Positions 34,723-44,247 of a DNA stretch of 64,000 nt are shown one piece after another. The notes beneath the pieces were generated by a model. That model was not told the DNA's origin, did no database searches, and worked only from the letters and a program-made list of their open reading frames with translations. A program made the translations under genes and the position numbers. Position 1 is the first letter of the stretch. Each line of letters opens with the position of its first letter. The stretch is from Tolypothrix sp. FACHB-123 (GTDB lineage Bacteria > Cyanobacteriota > Cyanobacteriia > Cyanobacteriales > Nostocaceae): positions 1 to 64,000 of the forward strand of contig NZ_JACJRE010000031.1 of the NCBI RefSeq assembly GCF_014697075.1, written 5' to 3'.

Positions 34723-34829
34723 GTTTGGTTTTTTTGGTTACCATAATTCACAACTGGAGAACTTACAGGATCAGTTGCTGTAGACTAACTGCTGACTATT
34801 GATGCCTGACAACTGACGGTGTAGGTTTA

Positions 34830-35570
34830 TTAGGCCCGTTGACCAAAGAGTTGTTTTACCTGCTCCCAAGCATCGGCTGCAACTTTAGGATTATAGCTGG
34901 CGCGACGGTCGCAGAAAAATCCGTGATCAGCTCCATCGTAGCGAAAGACACGGTGCTGAATCTTGTATTTTTCTAACGCTGCTGCAATTTCGTCTACCTG
35001 TTCCGCAGGAATACTGCTGTCTTCCATCCCAAATAATACATAAAGCGTACCTTTAATATCTTGAGTACGTTTCACCGTCGGTTCACCACCCCCTGGTGTA
35101 CGGGTAGTAATTCCTGCACCATAAAAGGAAGCAGTAGCTTTGATATCTGGTATGGTAGCAGCAAGATATGCTACATGACCGCCAAAACAGAAGCCAATAC
35201 AGCCGAAGCTATCTTGCTTAACATTTGGCAGGGTTTTGAGGTAATCAATTGTAGCTTGAATATCGCCCAATAACTCTGAGGCTTTAGTTTGCATGGCATA
35301 GCCTCTACCAATTTCGATATCTTCAGAAGTATAGCCAGTTTCAAAGCCCGGTGCTTGACGTTGGAACAGTGCAGGAGCGATCGCCACATAACCCTCTTTA
35401 GCGATTCGTTCTGTGACATCGCGAATATGCTCGTTCACCCCGAAAATCTCCTGCAACACTACAATTGCTGGGTAAGAGCCTGATGCCCGCGGTTGTGCTA
35501 AGTAAGCTACTATTGAAAGATTATCTTGAGAAATTTGAACTGTTGTGGTGTCGATTGCTTGCTCTGTCAT
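34830..35570 (-). CDS. Dienelactone hydrolase family protein
   Basis: A 246-residue alpha/beta hydrolase of the dienelactone hydrolase type. The nucleophile elbow is GFCFGGH (Cys in place of Ser, as in true DLH), the acid is in LFGMEDSSIPAEQV, and the His is in RYDGADHGFFC. Such enzymes hydrolyse lactone or ester bonds; the in vivo substrate is unknown. N-terminal VQISQDNLSIVAYLAQPRASG is the usual DLH strand pair. ATG 35570. The GntR regulator gene is divergent 170 bases away and could control it. Confidence 0.88.
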   Translation of the reverse strand: MTEQAIDTTTVQISQDNLSIVAYLAQPRASGSYPAIVVLQEIFGVNEHIRDVTERIAKEGYVAIAPALFQRQAPGFETGYTSEDIEIGRGYAMQTKASELLGDIQATIDYLKTLPNVKQDSFGCIGFCFGGHVAYLAATIPDIKATASFYGAGITTRTPGGGEPTVKRTQDIKGTLYVLFGMEDSSIPAEQVDEIAAALEKYKIQHRVFRYDGADHGFFCDRRASYNPKVAADAWEQVKQLFGQRA

Positions 35571-35747
35571 AATAGTTTTTACCAGGGTTGCACGAACATT
35601 TGATATAAATATGCCAGTATCTCGAAGCTTTCTGCCATCAGATTATCAACTAACAAAAGTCAGTATACGAGAGATTTTCCTTAGAGAAATTCCAAGTAGC
35701 AGATGCAGCTGGTAACATGCCGCTATTAGCACTTAAGAGGTTTGGTG

Positions 35748-36731
35748 ATGATTCAGTTCCGTATTCAGCCAGACAGTGAAATTCCCGCATCCACCCAGCT
35801 GTTTAATCAAATCCGGTTTGCGATCGCTTCCCGGCAATATCCACCTGGGTATAAACTACCAAGCACGCGGGCACTGGCAATGCAAACAGGCTTACACCGC
35901 AATACAATTAGTAAAGTTTATCGTCAGTTAGAAGAAGACGGATTTGTCGAAAGTCTAGCTGGTTCCGGGATTTATGTCCGCGCCCAAGGTCATGAGGGTG
36001 GTAGCAAACTGCAATCACCTATCCTCAAACAACATCCCGAAGCAGATAAAATTGTCCAGCAAGCACTTGATGAACTACTTTCTCAAGGTTGTTCGCTGTC
36101 GGAAGCGCGAGAATTATTTTTAGCAGAAATAGATTGGCGCTTGCGTTGTAGCGCTCAGGTGTTAGTAGCTGTACCTACTTACGACATCGGTGCAGGTGAA
36201 TTGATGGTTTATGAATTAGAAAAAGACCTGCGAATACCGATCCAGTTGATCCCAATGGAAGAATTAGCATCTGTTCTAGATAAAACTTCCTCGGCTACAG
36301 TCGTCACTAGTCGGTATTTTATTAGCGAGGTAGAAAGCATCGCCGCGCCAAAAGCCGTCAGGGTGATTCCCCTAGATATTTACGACTATTCCAAAGAACT
36401 GAACCTGCTGAAAACTTTACCCAAAGAGAACTGCGTTGGTATAGTGAGTCTTAGTTCCGGAATCGCCCGCGCGGCTGAAGTAATTCTTCACGGGTTGCGG
36501 GGAGATGAACTACTGGTGATGACTACCCAACCAAAAGACGCTTACAAACTACAAGCGATCGTTAAGCGGGCTGAAGTAATTATCAGCGATCAAGCAAGTT
36601 TTGCCTTGGTGCAAGCAGCAGTACAAGCTGCTGCGGAAGATATTATTCGTCCGCCCAAGTTGATTAAGGTTGATAATTATATTGGTAGTAAGTCGATTAA
36701 TTTATTAAAACGGGAATTGGGTTTAGGTTAA
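35748..36731 (+). CDS. GntR-family transcriptional regulator
   Basis: About 327 residues. Residues 10-75 form the GntR winged helix: QLFNQIRFAIASRQYPPGYKLPSTRALAMQTGLHRNTISKVYRQLEEDGFVESLAGSGIYV. The C-terminal domain (100-327) is not an aminotransferase (MocR) domain; it resembles a periplasmic-binding-like or substrate-sensing fold with VLVAVPTYDIGAGELMVYELE and VGIVSLSSGIARAAEV. ATG 35748 has AAGAGG seven bases upstream; TTG 35742 and GTG 35745 are weaker. A conserved cyanobacterial form whose ligand is unknown. Confidence 0.85.
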   Translation: MIQFRIQPDSEIPASTQLFNQIRFAIASRQYPPGYKLPSTRALAMQTGLHRNTISKVYRQLEEDGFVESLAGSGIYVRAQGHEGGSKLQSPILKQHPEADKIVQQALDELLSQGCSLSEARELFLAEIDWRLRCSAQVLVAVPTYDIGAGELMVYELEKDLRIPIQLIPMEELASVLDKTSSATVVTSRYFISEVESIAAPKAVRVIPLDIYDYSKELNLLKTLPKENCVGIVSLSSGIARAAEVILHGLRGDELLVMTTQPKDAYKLQAIVKRAEVIISDQASFALVQAAVQAAAEDIIRPPKLIKVDNYIGSKSINLLKRELGLG

Positions 36732-37000
36732 TTTTTATCTCTGTGTCCTTTGATGGTTAAGCAAAGGCGCAGAGACGCAAAAAGGAGAGCGATCGCTATT
36801 AGAGTGTGTTTTAAAATTGATTACCTGTGGCTTTAAACACTTGTCGATTGAGAACAGTTGCATGATGCGATCGCATTACCTAAAAAACAACGTCTCAACT
36901 CTAGGATTTTTCCAAACTTAGATTGAAGTAGTGAAAAGTTTATGATTGGGCGATATTAAAGTTGTAAGAATTAAATTATCAACTATTTAGAGGTGTGGCG

Positions 37001-37224
37001 ATGGCTTCACCATTTCCGGGGATGAACCCCTATTTAGATAATCCCATTATTTTCGCTCAGAAATCCACAATCTGCTCATAGCTGCTATTTTCCGAAAATT
37101 GAATCCGCAATTGCGTCCTAAATATAAAGTTGCCATTGAAAAGCGAATATACCAAGCAATTGATGAAGATTCTTTACTAGTTGGTGTTGCTGATGTCGCG
37201 GTGCAATCTAGTTTGGTTAAGTGA
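37001..37224 (+). pseudogene. DUF4058 protein remnant (frameshifted, truncated)
   Basis: ATG 37001 reads MASPFPGMNPYLDNPII, the DUF4058 start, then runs to a TAG after a frameshift near 37054. The homologous continuation (SEIHNLLIAAIFRKLN, LRPKYKVAIEKRIYQAIDED, SLLVGVADVAVQ) is in another frame, ending with TGA at 37222. Intact DUF4058 proteins are about 250 residues, so at least two thirds is missing. The break is 115 bases before the CRISPR array. Confidence 0.75.
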
Positions 37225-37339
37225 TGTTTTAAAAGAGAAGGGATTGAGAAATTAATAAATCAGATTTACGCAAATTTTACAAAAAATTCAATTTTTTCTT
37301 CTCAACAATTTCTTCACCGTTATAAGTCACACGCTCTAT

Positions 37340-38326
37340 GTTTCAATCCCTAATAGGGATTAATTGAAATTTTAACGAATACTTGAATGGTAGAAAATAC
37401 AAGTTTGCTGGTTTCAATCCCTAATAGGGATTAATTGAAATTTTAACGTATCGATACTTTTGGCAAACTCTACAGCCTTATCGTTTCAATCCCTAATAGG
37501 GATTAATTGAAATTTTAACACGCCACTCATGCAGCAGACTTGCGTTGCTTCGTTTCAATCCCTAATAGGGATTAATTGAAATTTTAACAAAAATTTGATG
37601 CTTGGATGCATAGATTCCAGCATGTTTCAATCCCTAATAGGGATTAATTGAAATTTTAACGGCTTGGCATCTCTCCCAAACTGCAAGATGAAAATGTTTC
37701 AATCCCTAATAGGGATTAATTGAAATTTTAACGAAAACTTTAAACCACAGAAAAGCGCCCATACTTAGGTTTCAATCCCTAATAGGGATTAATTGAAATT
37801 TTAACGCATAAATATTTTCATTAGTTCGCATGTACTAGAATAATCGTTTCAATCCCTAATAGGGATTAATTGAAATTTTAACATACATGCGATCGCCATC
37901 CCTGGACATTCAGCAAGGGTTTCAATCCCTAATAGGGATTAATTGAAATTTTAACTTCCCCGGTGGTCACATATCATTAGCTGGCGCTAACTCTCCGTTT
38001 CAATCCCTAATAGGGATTAATTGAAATTTTAACCCTACTTGTCGAGCAATCATTTTTCTAGCTCTCCCTGTTTCAATCCCTAATAGGGATTAATTGAAAT
38101 TTTAACCTTTAACTACTTTTTTTAAATAAGACGGTTTAGCGTTTCAATCCCTAATAGGGATTAATTGAAATTTTAACACAGAGTTTTTGAATCATTAGAA
38201 GAAACGATACTTACAAGTTTCAATCCCTAATAGGGATTAATTGAAATTTTAACCTGAAAAAGGTTTAAAAGATGTTGAAAAACTTTTTAGTTTCAATCCC
38301 TAATAGGGATTAATTGAAATTTTAAC
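37340..38326 (-). CRISPR. CRISPR array, 14 identical 37-base repeats, 13 spacers
   Basis: The repeat starts GTTTCAATCCCTAATAGGGA and ends TTAATTGAAATTTTAAC on the plus strand, at 37340, 37411, 37483, 37552, 37624, 37696, 37769, 37846, 37919, 37997, 38070, 38141, 38217 and 38290. Spacers are 32-41 bases. All copies look identical. On the minus strand the repeat ends ATTGAAAC, the usual crRNA 5' tag of Cas6-processed type I/III systems, and folds as AATCCC-TATTA-GGGATT. It is therefore read leftward, with the leader at 38327-38560. No cas gene is in the window, so it depends on a distant locus or is orphan. Confidence 0.97.
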
Positions 38327-38387
38327 AGCGGAAGCCCGAAAGTTAAGCAATATAAGGTTTTCAAGGTTCTGGTGCGCGGATGAGTAA

Positions 38388-38417
38388 ATCATAACACAAG
38401 CTATAGAAAACAAGCAA
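38388..38417 (-). promoter_or_regulatory. Candidate CRISPR leader promoter
   Basis: On the minus strand TTGCTT (38417-38412) and TATGAT (38393-38388) are separated by 18 bases, about 60 bases before the first repeat. GCGCGGA motifs recur in the leader (38375-38380, about 38453) and as TCCGCGCA near 38547. They may be integration or regulatory motifs. Confidence 0.5.
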
Positions 38418-38578
38418 ACCCAAAATCGCTGAAAGTCAGTCTGCGTAAGGTGCGCGGACAATAGATAAGTAATTAACTGGTGAAATTCTTACAGATAAGG
38501 AGTTTCAGCTATTTGTGTCAAAATCCTATTTTCAACACCTACCCATCCGCGCATTCTGCATAGGAAATTGTCATTCCC

Positions 38579-39490
38579 TTAATCAACTGCTACGGGAATT
38601 TGCAAAAATTCCCCCACTCGCCGCAGGTAAGTAGACGCATCTTCTAACATAGGAAAATGTGCTGTATCAGGAATCATCGCAAACTCAACATTATCATTCA
38701 TTGCCGCAGCTTGCCGTCCCATTGGAGCCGGAATAATTTTGTCATACTCCCCCGCAACTAACAGTACGGGTACTGTCAATTTAGCAAACTCCTGAGGCAT
38801 CACTTCCGATTGGGCTTTACTTACCGAAGTAAAAATTGTCCCTAAAGCCGCATCATAATCAGCTTCAAGAAAATCTTGTAAAAAAGCTTGGCGTTCGGCT
38901 TTGGGTATGGGGCGATGCAGAAACCTCGCCATAAACATCCTGTCAACAAAGGGTATTTTATTTAACCACTTGGGACGGAATTTAACTACATAGCCACCGA
39001 ATTTATGAAAAGCTGCAAAGGCTTTTTCATCATATTCAAAAATTCCGCTACAAGTCAAAATTCCCCGTTCAACTTTCTGGGGATAGCGGTTAAAAAACAA
39101 AGCAGCGATGGATGCGCCCATCGAATGAGCGTTAATATAAACACGCTGAAGCTGCAATTCTTCTAACAATGCAGCCAAATCATCAGCGTATTCTTCTAAT
39201 TCATAAGTTAATTCTTGAATTGCTGCGGCTTCTTCAGCAAGCGATCGCGATTCGGCAACAGATTCACTAGCTTGGATTATACTTGGTTTACCACGAGAAC
39301 GCCCAAATCCTCGTAAATCGTACAGCAAACAATCAAATTGATCTACTAAAGCATTAGCCGTACTGCGCCAGTACCTAGCCGAACCAGCCCAACCGTGGAT
39401 GAAAACCATCACTGGCTTTACCCAGGAATTAGATGGTTTTTTCACCCACTCATAATAATGCTCAACACCACGAACCTTAATGTAAGGCAT
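38579..39490 (-). CDS. Alpha/beta hydrolase
   Basis: A 303-residue alpha/beta-hydrolase-fold protein: oxyanion region VFIHGWAGSARYW, nucleophile elbow NAHSMGAS, acid in LLVAGEYDKIIP and terminal His in IPDTAHFPMLED. The Ser-Asp-His triad is complete. A lid domain spans about residues 150-225. The substrate is unknown; cyanobacterial homologues are common near housekeeping genes. ATG 39490. It lies downstream of clpX on the same strand but 122 bases away, and the CRISPR leader follows. Confidence 0.85.
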   Translation of the reverse strand: MPYIKVRGVEHYYEWVKKPSNSWVKPVMVFIHGWAGSARYWRSTANALVDQFDCLLYDLRGFGRSRGKPSIIQASESVAESRSLAEEAAAIQELTYELEEYADDLAALLEELQLQRVYINAHSMGASIAALFFNRYPQKVERGILTCSGIFEYDEKAFAAFHKFGGYVVKFRPKWLNKIPFVDRMFMARFLHRPIPKAERQAFLQDFLEADYDAALGTIFTSVSKAQSEVMPQEFAKLTVPVLLVAGEYDKIIPAPMGRQAAAMNDNVEFAMIPDTAHFPMLEDASTYLRRVGEFLQIPVAVD

Positions 39491-39611
39491 TGGTCAATTG
39501 TCCTTTGTCATTAGTCATTTGTTTTTTATTATTGATTATTTTTTGGTGCTAAAAACTATTGACTGATGACTGTTGACTGCGGTCACTGAAGCTCTGTCGA
39601 AGTGTTGACTG

Positions 39612-40955
39612 TTATGCTGATTCTGGCTTCGGTAGGGAAGAGGGATGTACTAAAAGTTCGGCAGTGGAACGCTTCTCTACCATTTCTCGCGTCACTGTAC
39701 AGCGAGTTACATCCTTACGAGATGGTAACTCATACATGACATCTAACATCAGTTCCTCGACAATGCCCCGTAATGCTCTCGCACCAGTTTTGCGGCGATA
39801 GGCTTCTTGAGCGATCGCTCGCAAGGCTTCTGGTTTAAAGTCTAATTGGACATTATCCATCTTCAGCAGTTTTTGGTACTGCTTGACTAAGGCGCTGCGT
39901 GGTTGGGTGAGAATCGCCATCAAAGCTTCTTCATCTAACGGATCTACCACGGCTACCATTGGTATCCGCCCGATAAATTCCGGAATCATGCCAAATTTCA
40001 CTAAATCGTCTGGCTCTAAATAGCGGAGCGTATCGGCTGCTCGTTTTTCTTTGGTTTGTCCTTCTCCCGGTTGTACAAAGCCGATTGACTTTTTGCCCAC
40101 TCTCTGATCTACAACCTTCTCTAAACCTACGAAGGCTCCACCACAGATAAATAGGATGTTGCTGGTATCAATCTGGATGCAATCTTGATAGGGATGTTTC
40201 CGGCCGCCTTGGGGTGGTACATTAGCGATCGTTCCTTCGAGCATTTTCAGCAAAGCTTGCTGTACGCCTTCACCAGAGACATCGCGGGTAATTGAAGGGT
40301 TCTCACTCTTGCGGGCAATTTTATCAATTTCGTCGATGTAGATAATTCCCCGTTGCGCTTCTTCCACATCCAAATCTGCCACCTGTAACAGTCGCAGCAA
40401 GATGTTTTCCACATCTTCGCCCACATACCCAGCTTCTGTTAAAGTTGTGGCATCGGCAACAGCAAAGGGCACATCAAGAATTTTTGCTAGGGTTTGCGCC
40501 AAAAGTGTTTTGCCACAGCCAGTCGGGCCGATTAACAAAATATTTGACTTTTGCAGTTCTACAGCGTCTTCTGTCCCTGGTTTACCACTCGCTTTCGACT
40601 GAACTATTGCCAGCCGCTTATAGTGGTTGTAAACCGCCACTGACAGGACTTTTTTGGCTTCGTCTTGACCAATAACGTGTTCGTCTAGATACTTTTTAAT
40701 CTCTCTAGGTTTGGGTATTTGGTTAAACGAAAGACTGGAAGAGCGGGTACGGCGTTTTTGCGGAGGCTCGGATTTTGGTGCTGGTTGCGACGCGGCGGCA
40801 CCATTAGTGTCGAGCAATTCCTCATCAAGTATTTCATTACACAAGTCAACGCATTCATCGCAGATGTAGACTCCCGGCCCTGCGATCAATTTACGCACCT
40901 GCTCTTGAGACTTGCCACAAAACGAACATTTTAAATGGGAGTCGTACTTAGACAT
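39612..40955 (-). CDS. clpX: ATP-dependent protease ATPase subunit ClpX
   Basis: A 447-residue AAA+ unfoldase. N-terminal C4 zinc-binding domain [10 protein letters not shown]...CDECVDLC, a variable linker ([17 protein letters not shown]), Walker A GPTGCGKT, Walker [11 protein letters not shown], pore loop in AGYVGEDV, the IGF-type loop IGFVQPGE and sensor-2 GARALRG. It unfolds substrates and feeds them to ClpP. It starts nine bases after clpP, in the order tig-clpP-clpX, a conserved operon. Full length. Confidence 0.97.
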   Translation of the reverse strand: MSKYDSHLKCSFCGKSQEQVRKLIAGPGVYICDECVDLCNEILDEELLDTNGAAASQPAPKSEPPQKRRTRSSSLSFNQIPKPREIKKYLDEHVIGQDEAKKVLSVAVYNHYKRLAIVQSKASGKPGTEDAVELQKSNILLIGPTGCGKTLLAQTLAKILDVPFAVADATTLTEAGYVGEDVENILLRLLQVADLDVEEAQRGIIYIDEIDKIARKSENPSITRDVSGEGVQQALLKMLEGTIANVPPQGGRKHPYQDCIQIDTSNILFICGGAFVGLEKVVDQRVGKKSIGFVQPGEGQTKEKRAADTLRYLEPDDLVKFGMIPEFIGRIPMVAVVDPLDEEALMAILTQPRSALVKQYQKLLKMDNVQLDFKPEALRAIAQEAYRRKTGARALRGIVEELMLDVMYELPSRKDVTRCTVTREMVEKRSTAELLVHPSSLPKPESA

Positions 40956-40964
40956 ACCAGCCTC

Positions 40965-41663
40965 TTATTTCAGAATGGTGACGTTTTCCCCTGGTGTGGG
41001 AATATTTTGTCTGGAAATGACTTGGTCAATCAAACCGTAGGTTTTCGCTTCTTCTGCCGACATAAAAAAGTCGCGTTCTGTATCTGCTTCAATTCTTTCT
41101 AAGGATTGACCAGTATGCTGAGACAGTAACTGATTTAATTTACCCTTAATGTAAAGAATTTCTCTGGCTTGAATTTCGATGTCAATTGCTTGCCCTTGCG
41201 CACCACCAAGCGGTTGGTGAATCATAATCCGAGAGTCGGGTAAAGACATACGCTTACCCTTAGTCCCTGCTGTGAGCAAAAAGGCCCCCATGCTAGCGGC
41301 TAATCCAAAACAGATAGTTACAACATCGGGACGGATTTGTTGTATTGTATCATAGATTGCCATGCCTGCGTAGACCGAACCACCAGGAGAATTAATGTAT
41401 AGCTGAATGTCCTTTTCAGAGTCTTCAGCATCCAGGAATAATAATTGAGCAACAATCGAATTGGCAACAGCATCATCGATTGGCGTTCCCAAAAAGATAA
41501 TCCGCTCTCTGAGCAGGCGGGAGTAGATATCAAATGCCCTTTCTCCCATACCCGATTGTTCTACCACCATTGGTACAATGTTGTTTGGGCCGCTTAAGTG
41601 AGAATTGATATTGATTTGACTTAAGCTGTTAATTGGGTAATTTCCCGACTGCGATAAAAGCAT
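40965..41663 (-). CDS. clpP: ATP-dependent Clp protease proteolytic subunit
   Basis: About 232 residues of ClpP serine peptidase: catalytic Ser in [11 protein letters not shown], His in [14 protein letters not shown] and the following Asp in DTERDFFMS. The open frame starts at TTG 41708; ATG 41663 ([16 protein letters not shown]) is more likely, though its Shine-Dalgarno site is weak. Cyanobacteria have several ClpP paralogues; the one next to clpX and tig forms the core ClpXP protease. An N-terminal propeptide of about 30 residues precedes the mature-like [17 protein letters not shown]. Confidence 0.95.
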   Translation of the reverse strand: MLLSQSGNYPINSLSQININSHLSGPNNIVPMVVEQSGMGERAFDIYSRLLRERIIFLGTPIDDAVANSIVAQLLFLDAEDSEKDIQLYINSPGGSVYAGMAIYDTIQQIRPDVVTICFGLAASMGAFLLTAGTKGKRMSLPDSRIMIHQPLGGAQGQAIDIEIQAREILYIKGKLNQLLSQHTGQSLERIEADTERDFFMSAEEAKTYGLIDQVISRQNIPTPGENVTILK

Positions 41664-41871
41664 AAAAAAATATTTGACAACTAAGTGGGACAAACAGCGA
41701 AGCAGCAATAAACTGCCTCTTTAACTAATTTAGATTTTCATTTGCTCTGTGTGTTAACCATTATGCCTCATCTAAATTTTTCTCGTTTAACCCAGTATCT
41801 CGCGAAGATAGCACTAGATGTGGTGATTTCTTTAACATTTGTTAACCATTCTAGCGGGAAAATTGGGATGT

Positions 41872-41961
41872 GGGGCATTGGGCATTGGGCATTGGGCATT
41901 GGGTATAGGTTATAGGTTATTTCTCCTCTGCTTCCTCTGCTTCCTCTGCTTCCTCTGCCCT
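41872..41961. repeat. Two adjacent short-tandem-repeat blocks
   Basis: GGGCATT repeated four times (41872-41904) is followed by TATAGGTTATAGG and then CTTCCTCTG repeated about four times (41931-41961). They separate the tig stop from clpP and may affect read-through. Confidence 0.65.
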
Positions 41962-41968
41962 CTACAGC

Positions 41969-43384
41969 CTATTCCCCTTCAGTTGCAGCCGCTTCGCTAG
42001 TTTCTGCTGCGCTTTCTGGGGCTGATTCTGCTGCTTCCTCGTCTGGGGTACTTAAAGAACCTTCGGGGACAAGTTCTACTGTTGAGTTTTCTAACAGCCA
42101 ATCAACGATTTTTTCGGTTGCTAGTTCGTTTTCCACTACAGAAAGTAGTCTATCCTCGTCCACTTCTTCTTCTGGGTACTGCTCCAGCAACTCTGTGACT
42201 CTAGCTTGAATTTCTGCGTCTGTCACCTGGAGAGATTCGCGTTTGCTGATTTCCCGTAAGGCGAGGGAACGTTGTAGGCGTTCAATGGCTTCATCACGCG
42301 ATCGCGCCCGTAACTGGGGAATAATATCTTGGGTGAATAATTTCCTGACATCCAATCCTTGCTGCGATAGCCTGATAGCTGTTTGTGTCAGCATAGCATC
42401 GACTTCTTGCTCAATTAAAGTTGCGGGTAAGTCAACTTTTACGTGCTTCAGTAGTTCGGCTAATAAGGCTTCTTGCTGATTAGTTTTGGTTTTTTGTTCG
42501 GCTTCTTTTTGATAGCGCTCTTCTAAAGAAGCTCTTAATTCCGCTAAGGTATCAAAGTCGCTGACTTCTTGGGCAAAGTCATCATCCAATTCTGGTAATT
42601 CTTTTTCCTTGAGTTCCTTGAGTGTCACGGTAAACAAAGCTGGTTTACCTGCTAACTCTTCATTAGCATAAGGATCGGGGAATTGAGCAGAAATTTCTTT
42701 GGTTTCCCCAGGATTCATCCCTACAATGCCAGAAACAAATCCGGGAATAAACCGATCTTCGTATAATTCCACTTGAAAATCCGATGCTTCGCCACCGGGA
42801 ATTGGGGTAGGTTCTGCGGATTCGTCTTCACCCTCAGCTTTAGTTAATACGCCTTTAAAATCTAAAACAGCGGTATCGCCAATTTGGGCTGCACGTCCTT
42901 CCACGGGAATCAAAGTGCCGAGTTTTTGCCGTTCTTGATCGAGAACTTCATCAACGCGAGCCGGATCGTATTTGATTTCCTCAGCTTTGGCTTGCAAACC
43001 TGTATATTTTTCTAGCTCGATTTCTGGTTCTACATCAACAGCCGCAGAAAAAGTCAGTGGTTGCCCTGGTTGATAATTATTAATTAATTCTTCAAAGTCA
43101 GAGCGTAACTGTGGTTGTCCAATTGCTTTAATGTCTTCTTGTTTAACAGCTTTTTCTATGCCATCTTGAATTAGTTCTTCTAGGGCGGCTGCTTTGATGC
43201 GAGTGGTACCTAGGCGCTGGAGCAATATTTGCCGAGGCACTTTGCCTTTGCGAAACCCAGGAATATTGGCAGTACTGGCTAGGTTTTTAATTACCTGTTC
43301 GTAGGTTTGTTTGGTAATCTCTGGTGTAATCTCTATTTCCAGCCCTATTTGACTGGCGGGAAGTTTTTCCTGGGTGACTTTCAT
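41969..43384 (-). CDS. tig: Trigger factor
   Basis: About 471 residues. Ribosome-binding domain with the signature NIPGFRKGKVPRQILLQRLG, a PPIase domain (IGDTAVLDFKGVLTKAEGE...GFVSGIVGMNPGETKEIS), and a helical chaperone domain. The C-terminus is very acidic and Ala/Glu-rich (EEAAESAPESAAETSEAAATEGE), longer than in E. coli. The frame is open to 43429, but MKVTQEKLPASQ from ATG 43384 is the family start. It is the first gene of tig-clpP-clpX and docks on nascent chains at the ribosome exit. Confidence 0.96.
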   Translation of the reverse strand: MKVTQEKLPASQIGLEIEITPEITKQTYEQVIKNLASTANIPGFRKGKVPRQILLQRLGTTRIKAAALEELIQDGIEKAVKQEDIKAIGQPQLRSDFEELINNYQPGQPLTFSAAVDVEPEIELEKYTGLQAKAEEIKYDPARVDEVLDQERQKLGTLIPVEGRAAQIGDTAVLDFKGVLTKAEGEDESAEPTPIPGGEASDFQVELYEDRFIPGFVSGIVGMNPGETKEISAQFPDPYANEELAGKPALFTVTLKELKEKELPELDDDFAQEVSDFDTLAELRASLEERYQKEAEQKTKTNQQEALLAELLKHVKVDLPATLIEQEVDAMLTQTAIRLSQQGLDVRKLFTQDIIPQLRARSRDEAIERLQRSLALREISKRESLQVTDAEIQARVTELLEQYPEEEVDEDRLLSVVENELATEKIVDWLLENSTVELVPEGSLSTPDEEAAESAPESAAETSEAAATEGE

Positions 43385-44247
43385 GCTTCGTCTCTGATTT
43401 CTGGTATTTTTAACTCCGAGTACAGACACGCACGCGATCGCTCGCTGCTGTTCGTTGCTATCTCTTGGCTGGATCGGGCATCATGAGAATCCTAATCTCA
43501 ATCTGTGCCCGGCAGCAGAGATCCAGTGTACTGCTAATGGCAAATGACTGAACACTTTAGTGCAATAAGTTTACCGATCGCACCTCTACGGTTGATGACA
43601 ATCAATGTTTCATCCTCATTCCCCAAGACTGTTGCGTCATGCAAAACCACAAAATTATCTACTGATATTGGGGGTTGCACACTCCATATCTAAGCACATA
43701 AGTGGATTTATGATTCAGAGGGCTAACAGCGTGATATCCTGGTTTTCAAGTAGGAATTTGCAATCCCAGTCGGGATTTATTGGCACTGACGGCTCTACTG
43801 CATAGCTCAGTCGATTGTTTTGCTGGTTTTAGTTCACTTGGATCATAGTACATCCATCATCTAGGCAGCACAATTTCCCAGGCACAATTGTTGACTGAAC
43901 TGGAAAATCATGAAACTCCAACAATACTTAATTACAGAATTTTAATTCTTTCATCGCTAATAAATTCGTTGTATAATAATATAATTTAAAGAAAAGTAAC
44001 AAAATATGAATGTCAGCAAAAGAAAGTAAATAAGGCAAAAGCGAAGCGTTACTAAATTTATTAAAATCAAGAAATCTTCAATAATATCTATAGGGAAAGC
44101 CCTAGGGATAAATTAATAAAAGTAAATAATTAAATAAAATTTATTTAAAGTTAATGTTTACTACTCCTATTCCTTAGTGAAATAAGTTTTGTATTTTTTG
44201 CATCTGTTAAATAAATCATAAATAACCTCTTAAAGGAGGAAGTAAGG
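43385..44247. other. 860-base divergent intergenic region (tig / asd)
   Basis: It should contain promoters for both tig and asd. A solitary hairpin CAATCCC-AGTC-GGGATTTATTG lies at 43761-43782. The 43920-44220 part is very AT-rich. The short ORF at 43605 lacks codon or motif support. No RNA gene recognised. Confidence 0.4.
44234..44239 (+). promoter_or_regulatory. Strong Shine-Dalgarno site fixing a TTG start
   Basis: AGGAGG ends eight bases before TTG 44248, the start of asd. No ATG or GTG is better placed, so TTG is accepted. Confidence 0.75.

Noticed and set aside
43605-43805. 66-codon ORF between tig and asd
   Set aside because: Runs through a palindrome, no Shine-Dalgarno site and no family similarity.
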